The position numbers and the translations under genes were made by a program. DNA of 64,000 bases, taken from contig NC_020059.1 in assembly GCF_000330885.1 (NCBI RefSeq), forward strand, positions 2,903,001 through 2,967,000, written 5' to 3'. The stretch comes from Rhizobium tropici CIAT 899 (lineage in GTDB: Bacteria > Pseudomonadota > Alphaproteobacteria > Rhizobiales > Rhizobiaceae). Below are positions 25,967 to 37,578 of this stretch, one piece after another. The notes below the pieces were generated by a model. The model had not been told where the DNA came from, did no database searches, and saw nothing but the letters and a program-made list of their open reading frames with translations. Position 1 is the first letter of the stretch, and each line of letters opens with the position of its first letter.

Positions 25967-26800
25967 TTACCAAGTAGTGATCCGCAAGCCCACGCGAATC
26001 TCATGGCGCGACAACGCGCCGTCACGGCCTGCCGTGCCGCCGGCGCCTGCAGCCGAATCTGCGGCGGAATAGCCGAACATGTCACCACCCGCGATATGGG
26101 AGAAGCGGTAGCCAAGATCGACCTTGATATTCGGCGCAACCTCATAAGCCACACCCGCCATCAAGGCGTAGGTCAGGCGCCAGTCACTGTCACCAGGATA
26201 GCGTGCGCTGACTGAGGCAGCGCCACCGCAGCCCGACGTGCCGTCCACACAGGAGCCGATGGCGTTGACGCTGCTCCAGGAAACCCTGCTGGCACCGAGG
26301 CCGGCACCGACATAGGGCGTGAAGCCGGCGAGCGTCCCGAGGTCGACATAGCCATTGACCATCAGGCTGCCGGCCCTGAAGGAAGAACGAGCTCTCGTGG
26401 AGCATCCCGTGCCGCCGACCCCGCCGGAACAAGGCGAATCGCTCGAAATGCGGCCATTAAAATCACCGCTGAAGAAATCGCCCGTCACATCCGCGCGGAA
26501 CAGATCGTTGAACTGATAGCCGACACCAAGACCGCCGGAAAAATCCCCGCCGAACCGGGTCGAATCAAAGCTGCTCGAACTGTAATCGTCACCCGCAGGA
26601 TCATAGGCGCGAAATTTCGTGTCGGTGCGGCTGGCATTGACGGCATAGCCGACATCGCCGCGCACATACCATCCCCTGGCATCCTTGACACTCACCTCCG
26701 ACATCTTGATTTCCGGCGGTGTCGCATCGGCCGCAAACGCAACACCCGCCGATGCGCCTGCCATCGCTGCGGCTAGCGTCAAAGCGTCAAAACGGATCAT
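25967..26800 (-). CDS. Outer-membrane beta-barrel protein (paralogue 1)
   Basis: 277 residues from the ATG at 26800, preceded by GAGGGG. Sec signal peptide (LTLAAAMAGASAGVAFA). The mature part alternates Gly/aromatic strands: GWYVRGDVGYAVN, GGLGVGYQFNDLFRADV, GYVDLGTLAGFTPYVGAGLG, WRLTYALMAGVAYEV, and ends in RHEIRVGLRITTW with a C-terminal aromatic typical for barrel assembly. Loops carry cysteine pairs (DSPCSGGVGGTGCST, GSCVDGTSGCGG). It resembles the Brucella Omp25/rhizobial RopB type. Function beyond outer-membrane structure is unknown. Confidence 0.88.
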   Translation of the reverse strand: MIRFDALTLAAAMAGASAGVAFAADATPPEIKMSEVSVKDARGWYVRGDVGYAVNASRTDTKFRAYDPAGDDYSSSSFDSTRFGGDFSGGLGVGYQFNDLFRADVTGDFFSGDFNGRISSDSPCSGGVGGTGCSTRARSSFRAGSLMVNGYVDLGTLAGFTPYVGAGLGASRVSWSSVNAIGSCVDGTSGCGGAASVSARYPGDSDWRLTYALMAGVAYEVAPNIKVDLGYRFSHIAGGDMFGYSAADSAAGAGGTAGRDGALSRHEIRVGLRITTW

Positions 26801-26982
26801 TACCCCTCGCCTTCCATCCTCGGGCTCGCGCCCGAATGTCGAACCGGCTAGCTCCCCTTGATATCTCATATGTCTGGGTCTGAGCGGGAAGGCTGCCATT
26901 CTCATTTCATTAACCATAAGGAATTCATGGTTAATGAAGCTTTAAGGCAACGGAGAATTGCTTAACGGGATAGAGGAAAAAC

Positions 26983-27015
26983 AAAAGCCGTCCGGCGAGA
27001 AACCGGACGGCTTTT
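26983..27015 (-). terminator. Strong terminator after the second beta-barrel gene
   Basis: A perfect 13-bp inverted repeat (AAAAGCCGTCCGG / CCGGACGGCTTTT) with a 7-nt loop; the A/T ends make it terminator-like in both directions. It lies 23 bp after the stop of the beta-barrel gene at 27038. Confidence 0.85.
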
Positions 27016-27037
27016 CAATAACTTGAATGGATATTGC

Positions 27038-27889
27038 TTACTTGTAGACCGGCGCCTGGACCGGGATATCTGCCGGCGGCATGTAGCTTGCCGTCTGGCA
27101 GCCTCCGAACGTATAGCGGGCACCGATGCGGGCTTCGTGCAGGTTCAGGCCCTTGTCGTAGCCGGGACCGCCATTCTCGTTGTAACCGAACATGTCGCCG
27201 CCCTGAACGTGGCGATAACGATAACCGACATCCGCCTTGAGGTTGCAGGTCAGATCGATGGAGGTACCGGCCATCAGCGCATAGGTAAAGCGCCAGCTGC
27301 CGCGGCCGTTATGCGAGACCGTTCCGTCGCAGGAATCCGGGTTGGCGTCGGAGCAGGACGTGTTCTTCAGATTGCTCCACTTGACGTAAGTGCCGCCGAG
27401 ACCGCCGCCGACATAAGGAGTGAAGATGCCGTAGGTGCCGAGATCGACATAAGCGTTGGCAAGCAAGCTATAGGCCGTCAGGGAGGCAAGATCGCGCGAG
27501 GTTGCCGCAGTCGGAGTAAAGCCCGGGCCGCAGGCGCCGCAATCACCCTTCGTGGAGCCCTTGAAGTCGGACTTGAAGAGATAGTCGAGCGTCAAGTCCG
27601 TGCGAAGGTAGTTGTTGATCTGGTAACCGACACCGCCACCGAGCGTGACATTGCCATCCAGCTTGGCGCGATCGAAATCGACTAGGCTGGCATTGGAGCC
27701 CTGGAAGTAGTTCGCGCCGCGCAGGTTCGTGAAGGCATAGCCGACATCGCCGCGCAGATACCAGCCGCTGGATTGAGCGACCGTCACTTCCGGCGCCGGC
27801 TGTACCGGTTCGGGCGTATAAAGATCAGCAGAAAAGGCGGACGTGCCGACAAGCAAAGTGGCAAGTGCCCCAATCAGGGTTTTCATCAT
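27038..27889 (-). CDS. Outer-membrane beta-barrel protein (paralogue 2)
   Basis: 283 residues from the ATG at 27889 (27886 also possible). Sec signal peptide MMKTLIGALATLLVGTSAFSA. It shares the strand pattern of paralogue 1: GWYLRGDVGYAFT, GGGVGYQINNYLRTDLTLDY, NAYVDLGTYGIFTPYVGGGLGGTYVKW, WRFTYALMAGTSID, GYRYRHVQGGDMFGYN. It has Cys pairs in loops (GDCGACGPG, TSCSDANPDSC) and a further Cys near the end in FGGCQTASYMPP, after which a short Pro-rich tail follows. It is probably a RopB/Omp25-like surface protein. Confidence 0.88.
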   Translation of the reverse strand: MMKTLIGALATLLVGTSAFSADLYTPEPVQPAPEVTVAQSSGWYLRGDVGYAFTNLRGANYFQGSNASLVDFDRAKLDGNVTLGGGVGYQINNYLRTDLTLDYLFKSDFKGSTKGDCGACGPGFTPTAATSRDLASLTAYSLLANAYVDLGTYGIFTPYVGGGLGGTYVKWSNLKNTSCSDANPDSCDGTVSHNGRGSWRFTYALMAGTSIDLTCNLKADVGYRYRHVQGGDMFGYNENGGPGYDKGLNLHEARIGARYTFGGCQTASYMPPADIPVQAPVYK

Positions 27890-28212
27890 GGCTTTGGCTC
27901 CAAATTTCTTGCCCTTGGCACAGCAAAAGCTTGCCAATTGAAATGACATGACGGGAATAATGATGAAAAGGAGTTAAAACCTGATTAACTACGAATATTT
28001 ACCGTGTTTATTTAGGAATTATACTTTGTTTCATATATTAGAGAAAATTGATACTTGAATGACGAGAACGAGATAAGAAGCGGCGCCCACCTCCTTTTTT
28101 AACTCAGGCACCGGGTCTGCGGATGGACCCAGAGGCGGCAGTTCCTAAACCGTTTGGCAAGAATCGAACCATTACAGTGCTGTCGCCGGAGAGATAACTC
28201 AGGAGGGAGTCA

Positions 28213-28773
28213 TTGACTTACCGTCGCATAATACCGGCCGGCCTGGGCCTTGCTCTCATCTTTCTGAGCTCCGCCGTCCTGGCAGGCGCAATGCCGGTAA
28301 AGCCGATCGCCGCCACAGCCTCCGCATGGAACAAGGGGCGTGAAACCGGTTTGCCGATCCCACGTTATGTTTCCCTCCGCGCCCAAAAGGCGCGCATGCG
28401 CGTCGGCCCGTCGACGATCTATGCCACGAAATGGATCTATATGAAGCCGGGTCTTCCCTTGGAGATCATCGACGAATACGGCCATTGGCGGCAAGTCCGC
28501 GACGATACGGGCGTCACCGGCTGGATGCACAGCGCCCTGCTTTCCGGAGCGCGGACGGCCCTGATCGCCCCCTGGCTGGCGAAGAATGCCGCGCTGCGTG
28601 CCGATCCGAACCCCTCCGCCACGACGATCGCTGAGCTGCAGCCTCGCGTGCTGGTTTCACTGCAATCCTGCACCGGAACGTGGTGCCGCGTCTCCGTCCG
28701 CGAGCACTCCGCCAGAGGTTATGTCAGGCAGGACAAGCTCTGGGGCGCTTATCCCGGAGAAATGTTCCAGTAG
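28213..28773 (+). CDS. Secreted SH3-like domain protein (TTG start)
   Basis: 186 residues. The start is TTG with a strong AGGAGGGAG four bases upstream. Signal peptide PAGLGLALIFLSSAVLAGA. The mature protein holds two SH3-like (SH3_3/SH3_4) repeats: YVSLRAQKARMRVGPSTIYATKWIYMKPGLPLEII ... HWRQVRDDTGVTGWMHSALL and AALRADPNPSATTIAELQPRVLVSLQS ... WCRVSVREHSARGYVRQDKLWG. These domains bind envelope polymers such as peptidoglycan. Function is by family only. It converges on glmM. Confidence 0.85.
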   Translation: MTYRRIIPAGLGLALIFLSSAVLAGAMPVKPIAATASAWNKGRETGLPIPRYVSLRAQKARMRVGPSTIYATKWIYMKPGLPLEIIDEYGHWRQVRDDTGVTGWMHSALLSGARTALIAPWLAKNAALRADPNPSATTIAELQPRVLVSLQSCTGTWCRVSVREHSARGYVRQDKLWGAYPGEMFQ

Positions 28774-28802
28774 CACTGCCGTCATTCCGAAACTGAAAAC
28801 AC

Positions 28803-28829
28803 AATGGCCGCCCGATAGGACGGCCATGC
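28803..28829. terminator. Shared terminator between the SH3 gene and glmM
   Basis: ATGGCCG-CCC-GATA-GG-A-CGGCCAT forms a near-perfect hairpin between two convergent genes (stops at 28773 and 28860) and can end transcripts from either side. Confidence 0.65.
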
Positions 28830-28859
28830 TATTTATTCGCAATTACGTCTTTTGCCTGC

Positions 28860-30212
28860 TCAGGCAGCCGAACGCACGCTCGAGATCACGTCGATCAATC
28901 CGCCGACGATGCGCTCGATCTGGCCGCGATCGTCCCCTTCCGCCATGACGCGGATCAAGGGTTCTGTGCCGGAGGGGCGGATCACCAGCCGGCCGTTGCG
29001 GGACAGCTCGCTTTCTGCATCGGCGATCGCCTGGCGCACATGAATATCCTCCAGCGGCTTGCCGCCGGAAATACGGACATTGCGCAGCAGCTGTGGCACC
29101 GGCTCGAAACGGCGACAGACTTCGCTGACCGGCTTGCCTGTGCGCTTCACCGCGGCAAGGATCTGCAGCGCAGCCACCAGACCGTCGCCCGTCGTGCCGT
29201 AATCAGAGAGCACGATATGACCCGACTGCTCGCCGCCGACATTGTAATCGTGCTGGCGCATATGCTCGACGACATAGCGGTCGCCGACAGCCGTACGTGC
29301 GAGCGACATGCCGCGATCGTCGAGGAACCGCTCCAGTCCGAGATTGGACATGACGGTTGCGACAATGCCATTGCCGCGCAACGTCTGACTCTCAGCCCAG
29401 CTTTCGGCAATGACGGCCATCAGCTGGTCGCCATCGATGATGGTGCCGGTTTCATCGACAATGATGACGCGATCGGCATCGCCATCCAGCGCAATGCCGA
29501 TATCGGCACGCACTTCGTCCACCTTCTTCTGCAGGGCGATGGGGCTGGTGGAGCCGCAATTCAGATTGATATTCGTGCCATTCGGCTCATTGCCGATGGT
29601 CACGACATCGGCGCCAAGCTCCCAAAGGGCGGCCGGGGCAACCTTGTATGCGGCACCATTGGCGCAATCGATGGCGATCCGCAGTCCCTGCAGCGTCACA
29701 TCGCGCGGCAGCGTACGCTTGGCATGCTCGATGTAACGGTCATGGACACCGTCGATACGCTTGGCGCGACCGATATTCTCCGACTTGGCCAGATGCTCCA
29801 ACATGTCCTTGTCGAGCATGTCCTCGATCTTCATTTCGAGATCGTCGGAGAGCTTATAGCCATCAGGGCCGAAAAGCTTGATGCCATTATCCTGATAGGG
29901 ATTGTGCGAAGCCGAGATCATGACGCCGATATCGGCGCGCAGCGAGCGCGTCAGCATCGCGACTGCTGGCGTCGGGATAGGTCCGAGAACGAAGGCATCG
30001 ACGCCGGCTGCGGTAAAGCCTGCCACTATGGCATTTTCCAGCATATAGCCCGAAAGGCGCGTATCCTTGCCGATGACGACCCGATGGCGATGGCTACCTC
30101 GATGGAAGATCGTGCCGGCAGCGATACCCACGCGCATGGCAAGATCTGGCGTCATCGGATAGATGTTGGATTGACCGCGAATTCCGTCAGTTCCGAAATA
30201 ACGGCGTTTCAT
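28860..30212 (-). CDS. glmM: Phosphoglucosamine mutase GlmM
   Basis: 450 residues from the ATG at 30212, preceded by AGGAG; the upstream extension is rejected. GlmM converts glucosamine-6-phosphate to glucosamine-1-phosphate for UDP-GlcNAc, feeding peptidoglycan and LPS. Seen: the start [12 protein letters not shown], the phosphoserine loop [16 protein letters not shown], the metal-binding DGDADRV, the substrate GGEQSGHIV, and the phosphate-binding [12 protein letters not shown]. Length is typical. It is separated from ftsH upstream by a strong terminator, so it likely has its own promoter. Confidence 0.97.
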   Translation of the reverse strand: MKRRYFGTDGIRGQSNIYPMTPDLAMRVGIAAGTIFHRGSHRHRVVIGKDTRLSGYMLENAIVAGFTAAGVDAFVLGPIPTPAVAMLTRSLRADIGVMISASHNPYQDNGIKLFGPDGYKLSDDLEMKIEDMLDKDMLEHLAKSENIGRAKRIDGVHDRYIEHAKRTLPRDVTLQGLRIAIDCANGAAYKVAPAALWELGADVVTIGNEPNGTNINLNCGSTSPIALQKKVDEVRADIGIALDGDADRVIIVDETGTIIDGDQLMAVIAESWAESQTLRGNGIVATVMSNLGLERFLDDRGMSLARTAVGDRYVVEHMRQHDYNVGGEQSGHIVLSDYGTTGDGLVAALQILAAVKRTGKPVSEVCRRFEPVPQLLRNVRISGGKPLEDIHVRQAIADAESELSRNGRLVIRPSGTEPLIRVMAEGDDRGQIERIVGGLIDVISSVRSAA

Positions 30213-30578
30213 ATGCACTCCTGTCGTTGCCGCATCCTCGCGAGGAGTACGGCGGCATCGATATCGCCGCTTGGAAACCCGCGGCACTGCAAACATCGAT
30301 GCTTCTGGCTCATGCCATAGATTGTAAAATTCGGCACTTAAATTACCGAGAACGCCTATTACACCGCGTTACCATTAATAAGCACTAAAAAACTGCATCG
30401 GATCGTGACGGACATAGTCCGATCCACAGCCTGCCGCGTCTCCGTTACTTCAGACTGATATGGTAATATGCAAAGGGTCAGCAGCTCGGCATCGCCTCTC
30501 CCTCAACCTTTCAGCAAAAAGGCCAGCCGCATTTTCATGGGCTGGCCTTTCAATTTCGAGGTTTGAACCTCTCACGCC
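30213..30578. other. Gap between ftsH and glmM
   Basis: 366 bp. It holds the ftsH terminator (30516-30552) and AT-rich sequence around 30320-30400 that could carry the glmM promoter. No gene seen. Confidence 0.4.
30516..30552 (-). terminator. ftsH terminator
   Basis: An 11-bp inverted repeat (AAAGGCCAGCC / GGCTGGCCTTT) with a loop of about 11 nt lies 27 bp after the ftsH stop, with A/T at the ends. Confidence 0.8.
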
Positions 30579-32522
<1,944 letters not shown>

Positions 32523-32637
32523 CGAACTCCCCAGCACTGAAACTCCCGCCGTCAAGCGGCGGTATTACTTGATCCCTAACATAGGGTTGCGCCAAGCCCT
32601 TGCCAAGGCAAACCGCATCGCCGCATGTTTTTTCCGT

Positions 32638-33963
32638 CTATAGGGCCGAAATCGGCAGCCTCCTATAGGCTTCACGCCCGAAAGCGACCGAGAGGCTATT
32701 GGCAAATGTGAGATCAAATCGTGTCAAAAAGCGGTCGAAGGGCGCGAGACGGGGTAGAAGCGCGACGCTCGCCGCCTTGTCCCCTCCTTCCGGCACGATC
32801 GACGGCATCGCCGCCTGAGCGCGTTTCACCACGCCTCCCGGCAGATTTGCCGGAAAAATCGTCGTATTTCCCACTCCCGGAGCGCTGACGCGGACTGCGG
32901 TCGGGCCGAAATTCTCTATTTCAAAGCGGCCATCCCAATTGACTTTTTCACCAGGCAGGACCGAAACCGGAGCGATATTGCGGCTCTCCCGCATAAGATA
33001 GAGCGCATCGCGACGAAGGTCGAAGATCACCCCTCCCGCCGTGCGCCGACCGAGGTTCGCCCCGTTCACAAATTCGAGAACACGCTCCATTTGCGCACGC
33101 CCCGGCGGATAGGAACTGCCACCGAAGATGGCGGCAAGATAAGACAGGGCATAGGCAACGACCGCTGCATCAGCGGAAAGACCGGGCCGCGCAACGGCGC
33201 AGAGCGCACCCGCGTGGATTGCGACATGCTCGTCCAGCCACACTGCAGCCCGCTCGGAAAGCGCGGCGCGATCGGCGCCACCATCAGCCGGCATTTCGGC
33301 CACCGGCTCTCTTGCAAGCTCCATACGGGTGCGTACGCGCTCGTATCGCGCATCCTCGTTGCTGGGGTCGTCGAGCCAGGACACATCGCGCGTCTCGAGA
33401 TAGGTCCTGATTTCAGCCCGCCGGCAGGCGAGAAACGGCCTGACAACCCAGATACGCCGATCGAACAGAACCGCATCGGCGATGCCTGTGCCATAACCGC
33501 CCTGCCCCCGCCGCGCGCCGCGCATGGCAATCGTCTCGCGCTGATCGTCCCACGTATGAGCGGTTACGATCGCATCGGCCGAAATCTCGGAGGCGAGCTC
33601 CGCAAGCAGCGCATAACGCGCTTCACGTGCTGCGGCCATGATGCCGGTTCCGGGCTTTTCCCCCTCCCAGCGACGGATAAAATGCGAAATACCGCGCGAG
33701 GCGCAGAATGCAGCGACTTCTCGCGCTTCGCCCGCTGATGCGGCACGCAAGCCATGGTCGATCGTTGCTGCGGTAAGGGTAATATCGTCGTGAGGATGGG
33801 ATTTCAGCCGCTCGGCAAGGGCAATCAGAAGCCCGGTGGAATCGCTGCCGCCCGAAACGGCGACGAGAATATGAGCAGGCTTCGAGAGAGAATGCAGAAA
33901 TTCGCTGGTTGCGGCTTCAGGCGTAATGGCTGTGGCATCGCCGGTCACAGCGTCAATGGACAT
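32638..33963 (-). CDS. tilS: tRNA(Ile)-lysidine synthase TilS
   Basis: 441 residues. TilS ligates lysine to C34 of tRNA-Ile2(CAU), changing Met to Ile specificity in the cytoplasm. The PP-loop motif AVSGGSDSTGLL is near residues 34-45; TIDHGLR and TAHTWDDQRET (in place of the common AHHxDDQxET) are the other N-terminal motifs; GYGTGIAD stands in the GxxGxxxx region. The C-terminal part is divergent, as usual for alphaproteobacteria. It starts 5 bp after the cpoB stop, so it is likely co-transcribed with the tol-pal tail. Confidence 0.93.
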   Translation of the reverse strand: MSIDAVTGDATAITPEAATSEFLHSLSKPAHILVAVSGGSDSTGLLIALAERLKSHPHDDITLTAATIDHGLRAASAGEAREVAAFCASRGISHFIRRWEGEKPGTGIMAAAREARYALLAELASEISADAIVTAHTWDDQRETIAMRGARRGQGGYGTGIADAVLFDRRIWVVRPFLACRRAEIRTYLETRDVSWLDDPSNEDARYERVRTRMELAREPVAEMPADGGADRAALSERAAVWLDEHVAIHAGALCAVARPGLSADAAVVAYALSYLAAIFGGSSYPPGRAQMERVLEFVNGANLGRRTAGGVIFDLRRDALYLMRESRNIAPVSVLPGEKVNWDGRFEIENFGPTAVRVSAPGVGNTTIFPANLPGGVVKRAQAAMPSIVPEGGDKAASVALLPRLAPFDRFLTRFDLTFANSLSVAFGREAYRRLPISAL

Positions 33964-33968
33964 GGCGG

Positions 33969-34985
33969 TCAGCAGGCAAGCCGCTTCTGTTCGCTGGCAA
34001 CCTTGCCGGTCACAGCCTTGGAGGCCTTCGGATAACGCTTGGTGACCTCGCGAAGCGTGGCGCAGGCGGTATCCTTGTTGTCGAGAGCGGCCAGGGACAT
34101 GCCGAGCTTCAGGAGCATTTCCGGCGCCTTTTCCGAAGTGCTATATTTCTGATGAGCATTCAGGAAAGTCTTGGCAGCATCATTGTACTTGCCCTGCGAA
34201 TAAAGCGCTTCGCCGAGCCAGAAATTCGCATCGGCCGCCCGCGAGCTGCTGGGATAGCTGTCGAGATATTGGCGGAATTCCTGTTCGGCGACGCTATAGT
34301 CGCCGGACAGGACGTGGCCGTAGGCAGCCTTGTATTGATCGTTCTCGCTGCCGAGCGATGCCGTCTGCGAGCCGGAACCTGCACTTGGCGGCGCACCCGA
34401 ACCGTTGTTGGCCCCTGTAATCGAGGAGCCGATCTGGTCGCCGCCCTGGTCGAACTGGATAGAGCCAAGCTCGCCCGGCGGCTTGCCAGCGCCGGCGCCG
34501 CGTGCACCGGTGGTGTTTCCATTCTGCGAGTTGCTGATAACGCCGGCAATATCGTCCTGCTTGACGCCGCCTTGCGCAGGCGCGTCGGCCTCGCTCTTCT
34601 TCATCGTGCCGCCCGATGCGGGCGCGCTGCTACCGCCGCCGCGCTTTTCCAGCTGCTGGAAGCGGAATTCGTTGTCCTCCTGCGCCTTGCGGATCTGCTC
34701 CTGCATCTGGAGAAGCTGGTAGCTCATCTCCTCGACGCGGCCGTTCAGCTGGCGCATCTGGTCTTCGAGCTGCTGAAGGCGCATTTCCGCATCGCTGTTT
34801 TGAACGTTGATGACAGGTGCCTGGCCGTATTGCGCTTGTCTTTGATCTGCGTTGCCGGGAGCCGCCTGCGCGGAGGCATCGCGGCCTCCGAGATGCATTC
34901 CAAACAACGACAAGGCAGAAGCATCGCGCTCGCTACCCACGATGGCAGCGAGACAAAGCATGCTCGCCACGACAAGTTTTCTCAT
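33969..34985 (-). CDS. cpoB: Cell division coordinator CpoB (YbgF)
   Basis: 338 residues. Periplasmic TolA partner that couples the Tol system to peptidoglycan synthesis during constriction. Signal peptide (KLVVASMLCLAAIVGSERDASA), a coiled coil (AEMRLQQLEDQMRQLNGRVEEM ... FRFQQLEKR), a long Gly/Ser/Ala linker, and three C-terminal TPR repeats (YGHVLSGDYSVAEQEFRQYL, NFWLGEALYSQGKYNDAAKTF, LLKLGMSLAALDNKDTACA). This is the order expected for CpoB. It follows pal after 156 bp that include a terminator. Confidence 0.93.
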   Translation of the reverse strand: MRKLVVASMLCLAAIVGSERDASALSLFGMHLGGRDASAQAAPGNADQRQAQYGQAPVINVQNSDAEMRLQQLEDQMRQLNGRVEEMSYQLLQMQEQIRKAQEDNEFRFQQLEKRGGGSSAPASGGTMKKSEADAPAQGGVKQDDIAGVISNSQNGNTTGARGAGAGKPPGELGSIQFDQGGDQIGSSITGANNGSGAPPSAGSGSQTASLGSENDQYKAAYGHVLSGDYSVAEQEFRQYLDSYPSSSRAADANFWLGEALYSQGKYNDAAKTFLNAHQKYSTSEKAPEMLLKLGMSLAALDNKDTACATLREVTKRYPKASKAVTGKVASEQKRLAC

Positions 34986-35094
34986 ATGGATCGTCCTGTC
35001 CTATTGATTCTTCGGGCCGGAGGGCTCGAACAGGAGATTTTTACAATTGCTCTCAAAAAGCAACGGAGTTCGGCCAAAGTGTGGTCAAAAAAGT

Positions 35095-35118
35095 AAAGGC
35101 GGCACGAGGCCGCCTTTT
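35095..35118 (-). terminator. Terminator after pal
   Basis: AAAGGCGGC and GCCGCCTTT form a 9-bp hairpin 24 bp after the pal stop, followed on the minus strand by ACTTTTTT. It partly separates pal from cpoB. Confidence 0.75.
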
Positions 35119-35141
35119 GCATTCCGATTGGTCTTTGACGA

Positions 35142-35675
35142 TCAGGAGCCGGCGCCGTTGAGCACGGTGACGGCGCGGCGGTTCTGCGACCAGCAGGACT
35201 CGTTGTCGCAGGTAGCGACCGGGCGCTCCTTGCCATACGAAATCGTCTTCATACGGTTCGCCGGGACACCACGCGAAGCGAGATAGCTTTTCGCGGCGGC
35301 AGCGCGGCGCGCGCCGAGAGCAAGGTTGTACTCGCGGGTGCCGGTCTCGTCGGCATGACCTTCGACCGTGATGGAATAGTTCGGATAACGGGCGAGCCAC
35401 TGAGCCTGACGATCGAGCGTCTGTGCTGCTTCGGAGCTGATGGAGGAGCTGTCGACAACGAAGAAGATACGGTCGCCGACATTGACCGTGAAGTCCTGCG
35501 GCGAGCCCGGAGTGGCATTGCCGGCACCGTTCAGGCCAAGACCGTTGGCATCGTTCGGCAGACCCTTCTTGGAAGCGCAGCCGGCCAGAGAAAGGCCAAC
35601 GAAAAGCGCGATCATGATCGGGTTGCGGGCGAGGTTCTGCATATGGCCAACGGCCTGGGTTGCGGTGCGGCTCAT
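35142..35675 (-). CDS. pal: Peptidoglycan-associated lipoprotein Pal
   Basis: 177 residues from the ATG at 35675, preceded by GGAGAG; a later ATG at 35642 is possible. Outer-membrane lipoprotein anchoring the envelope to peptidoglycan within Tol-Pal. Lipobox LAGC gives the acylated Cys. The C-terminal OmpA domain shows FFVVDSSSISSEAAQTLDRQA and VEGHADETGTREYNLALGARRA, which contain the diaminopimelate-binding Asp and Arg. It ends in RRAVTVLNGAGS. The start with an N-terminal extension before the signal is unusual but common in rhizobial annotations. Confidence 0.95.
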   Translation of the reverse strand: MSRTATQAVGHMQNLARNPIMIALFVGLSLAGCASKKGLPNDANGLGLNGAGNATPGSPQDFTVNVGDRIFFVVDSSSISSEAAQTLDRQAQWLARYPNYSITVEGHADETGTREYNLALGARRAAAAKSYLASRGVPANRMKTISYGKERPVATCDNESCWSQNRRAVTVLNGAGS

Positions 35676-35828
35676 GGCCGGTCTCTCCTTAAGTCTCTAT
35701 CAGGGTTGCCAGACTGTAACCGGGTTCGGTTAATCGGATTCCAACAAGTATGGTTAATGATGTCCTAAAATTGTCGCCAAATGGTCCACTCACAGGACTT
35801 TGCGGCGATAACGTGGCGGCCCTTCCCG

Positions 35829-37133
35829 CTACTCGAGCAGCGGCGACCATGCCGGGTCGGAAGCGAAGCCAGGGGTCGGGATCTTCTGCTCGTTATAACC
35901 GGTCAGATCGATCGAATAAATTTGCGGTCCGCTCGCACCCGACGGCGCGCGGAAGAACATGATGACGCGGCCGTTCGGCGCCCAGGTCGGTCCTTCGCTG
36001 TAGGAGCCGGAGGTGAGGATTCGCTCGCCGGAACCGTCCGGCTTCATGACGCCGATGGAAAAGTTGCCGCCGGCCCGTTTGGTGAAGGCGATCAGATCGC
36101 CGCGCGGCGACCAGACCGGCGTGGAGTAGGAGCCATTACCGAAGGAGATGCGGCGCTGGTTGGAGCCGTCGGCATTCATGACATAGATTTGCGGCTGCCC
36201 ACCGCGGTCGCTTTCGAATGCAACCTGCGTGCCATCGGGCGAATAGGATGGCGAGGTATCGATCGCGGCCGTAGACGTCAGACGGGTCGTGGTACGCGAA
36301 CGCAGATCCATCGTGTAGATATTGGCGTTGCCTTCCTGCTGAAGACTCATGATGACGCGCTGCCCGTCCGGCGAGAAGCGCGGCGAGAAGGTCATGCCCG
36401 GAAAATTGCCCACCAGTTCGCGCTGGCCCGTCTGCAGCTGCAGCAGATAGACGCGCGGCTGCTGGTTGGCGAAGGACATGTAGGTCACTTCCTGGCGATT
36501 AGGCGAGAAGCGCGGCGTCAATACCAGGTCGCTGCCGTCGGTCAGCATGCGCGCGTTAGCGCCGTCCTGGTCCATGATACCGAGCTGTGTCTTGCGGGCC
36601 GTCTTCGGGCCGCTTTCGGCGACGAAAACGACGCGGGTATCGAAATAGCCCTTTTCGCCGGTAATCTTCTGATAGATCGCATCAGCGATGATGTGCGCGA
36701 CACGGCGCCAGTTATCCGGCTGGGCAAAGAACTGCTGACCGATCATCTGGCTGTTGCCGAACGTATCCCAGAGGCGGAATTCGGCACGAAGGCGGCCGCC
36801 TTCCTGCGTCACGCGGCCAGTCACCAGAGCCTGCGCATTGATCGAGGTCCAGTCCTGGAAGCGCGGGGTCGAATCCGGATTGGTAATCTTCTCGATGAAA
36901 GCCTGCTTGTTGATCGGAGCGAACAATCCCGAGCGCTGCAGATCGGCGGCGATGACGCTCGAGATCTGCGGGCCGAGCGTATCATTCGACAGAAGGTCGG
37001 TGATAGCGATCGGCATGGGCTGGACGTTGCCCTTGTTGATATTGAGCTCGACCACGGCATAGGCCGGAGTGGATGCCACAGCCATCAGGCCTGCTAGCAC
37101 CACCAGGAGGCGGACGAAGGATTTTCTGATCAT
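35829..37133 (-). CDS. tolB: Tol-Pal system periplasmic protein TolB
   Basis: 434 residues from the ATG at 37133 (IRKSFVRLL); upstream ATGs at 37154 and 37208 were considered. Signal peptide ending in STPAYA before VVELNINKG. An N-terminal TolB domain ([27 protein letters not shown]) is followed by a six-blade beta-propeller with repeated SPDG/SPNG motifs ([61 protein letters not shown]). It binds Pal. The segment between 37133 and 37162 overlaps nothing else. Confidence 0.95.
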   Translation of the reverse strand: MIRKSFVRLLVVLAGLMAVASTPAYAVVELNINKGNVQPMPIAITDLLSNDTLGPQISSVIAADLQRSGLFAPINKQAFIEKITNPDSTPRFQDWTSINAQALVTGRVTQEGGRLRAEFRLWDTFGNSQMIGQQFFAQPDNWRRVAHIIADAIYQKITGEKGYFDTRVVFVAESGPKTARKTQLGIMDQDGANARMLTDGSDLVLTPRFSPNRQEVTYMSFANQQPRVYLLQLQTGQRELVGNFPGMTFSPRFSPDGQRVIMSLQQEGNANIYTMDLRSRTTTRLTSTAAIDTSPSYSPDGTQVAFESDRGGQPQIYVMNADGSNQRRISFGNGSYSTPVWSPRGDLIAFTKRAGGNFSIGVMKPDGSGERILTSGSYSEGPTWAPNGRVIMFFRAPSGASGPQIYSIDLTGYNEQKIPTPGFASDPAWSPLLE

Positions 37134-37161
37134 ATGTGCCAAGCCTTTCAGCATTAATTCG

Positions 37162-37578
37162 TCACAGAGCCGGTGCGAAGTTAAGGCTAACTTCTTTCCA
37201 GGTGTCATATTGATCTATTGGCAGGTTCTTAAACGGGGCAGCCCGAAGCACAGCTCGCATTGCGGCTGCCGCCATGGCTTGCTGCGTCGCCTTGGGGCCA
37301 CCGGTCACGGTGACCTTCGGCTCGCCCACAATCTCTCCGCTTCGGCTGAGCTTGAGATGCACCCGGACGCGGACATCTCTCGCTCCCTCGAGCCCCGGAG
37401 GAAAGTTCCAATACTTCGCGACGTCCTCGCGGATGTGATCCCCAGTCGAGTTTCCAGGCTGCTGCGTAGCGCTTGCAGCCTGCACCGACACGGAACCAGC
37501 CAACATCACGCCCAAGGCCACAAGCAAGCTCATGCCGAGACGGAGACAGTGGTTCGTCAAAAGCCGCGCTCCCCGCAT
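37162..37578 (-). CDS. Separate secreted TolA C-terminal-domain-like protein
   Basis: 138 residues from the ATG at 37578; a GTG one codon upstream overlaps the tolA stop as GTGA. Signal peptide ([22 protein letters not shown]). After about 15 residues it aligns with the C-terminal domain of the preceding Tol[25 protein letters not shown] versus QKYWNLPPGLEGAGDVRIKVHFKL, then [15 protein letters not shown] versus GQIVGQPEATTNGGP, and the final [11 protein letters not shown] versus QEVVVNFSAADL. So it is a soluble periplasmic copy of the TolA/TonB C-terminal fold without the TM or linker, made from a gene coupled to tolA. Its role is unknown; it could compete for, or extend, TolA contacts. Confidence 0.8.
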   Translation of the reverse strand: MRGARLLTNHCLRLGMSLLVALGVMLAGSVSVQAASATQQPGNSTGDHIREDVAKYWNFPPGLEGARDVRVRVHLKLSRSGEIVGEPKVTVTGGPKATQQAMAAAAMRAVLRAAPFKNLPIDQYDTWKEVSLNFAPAL

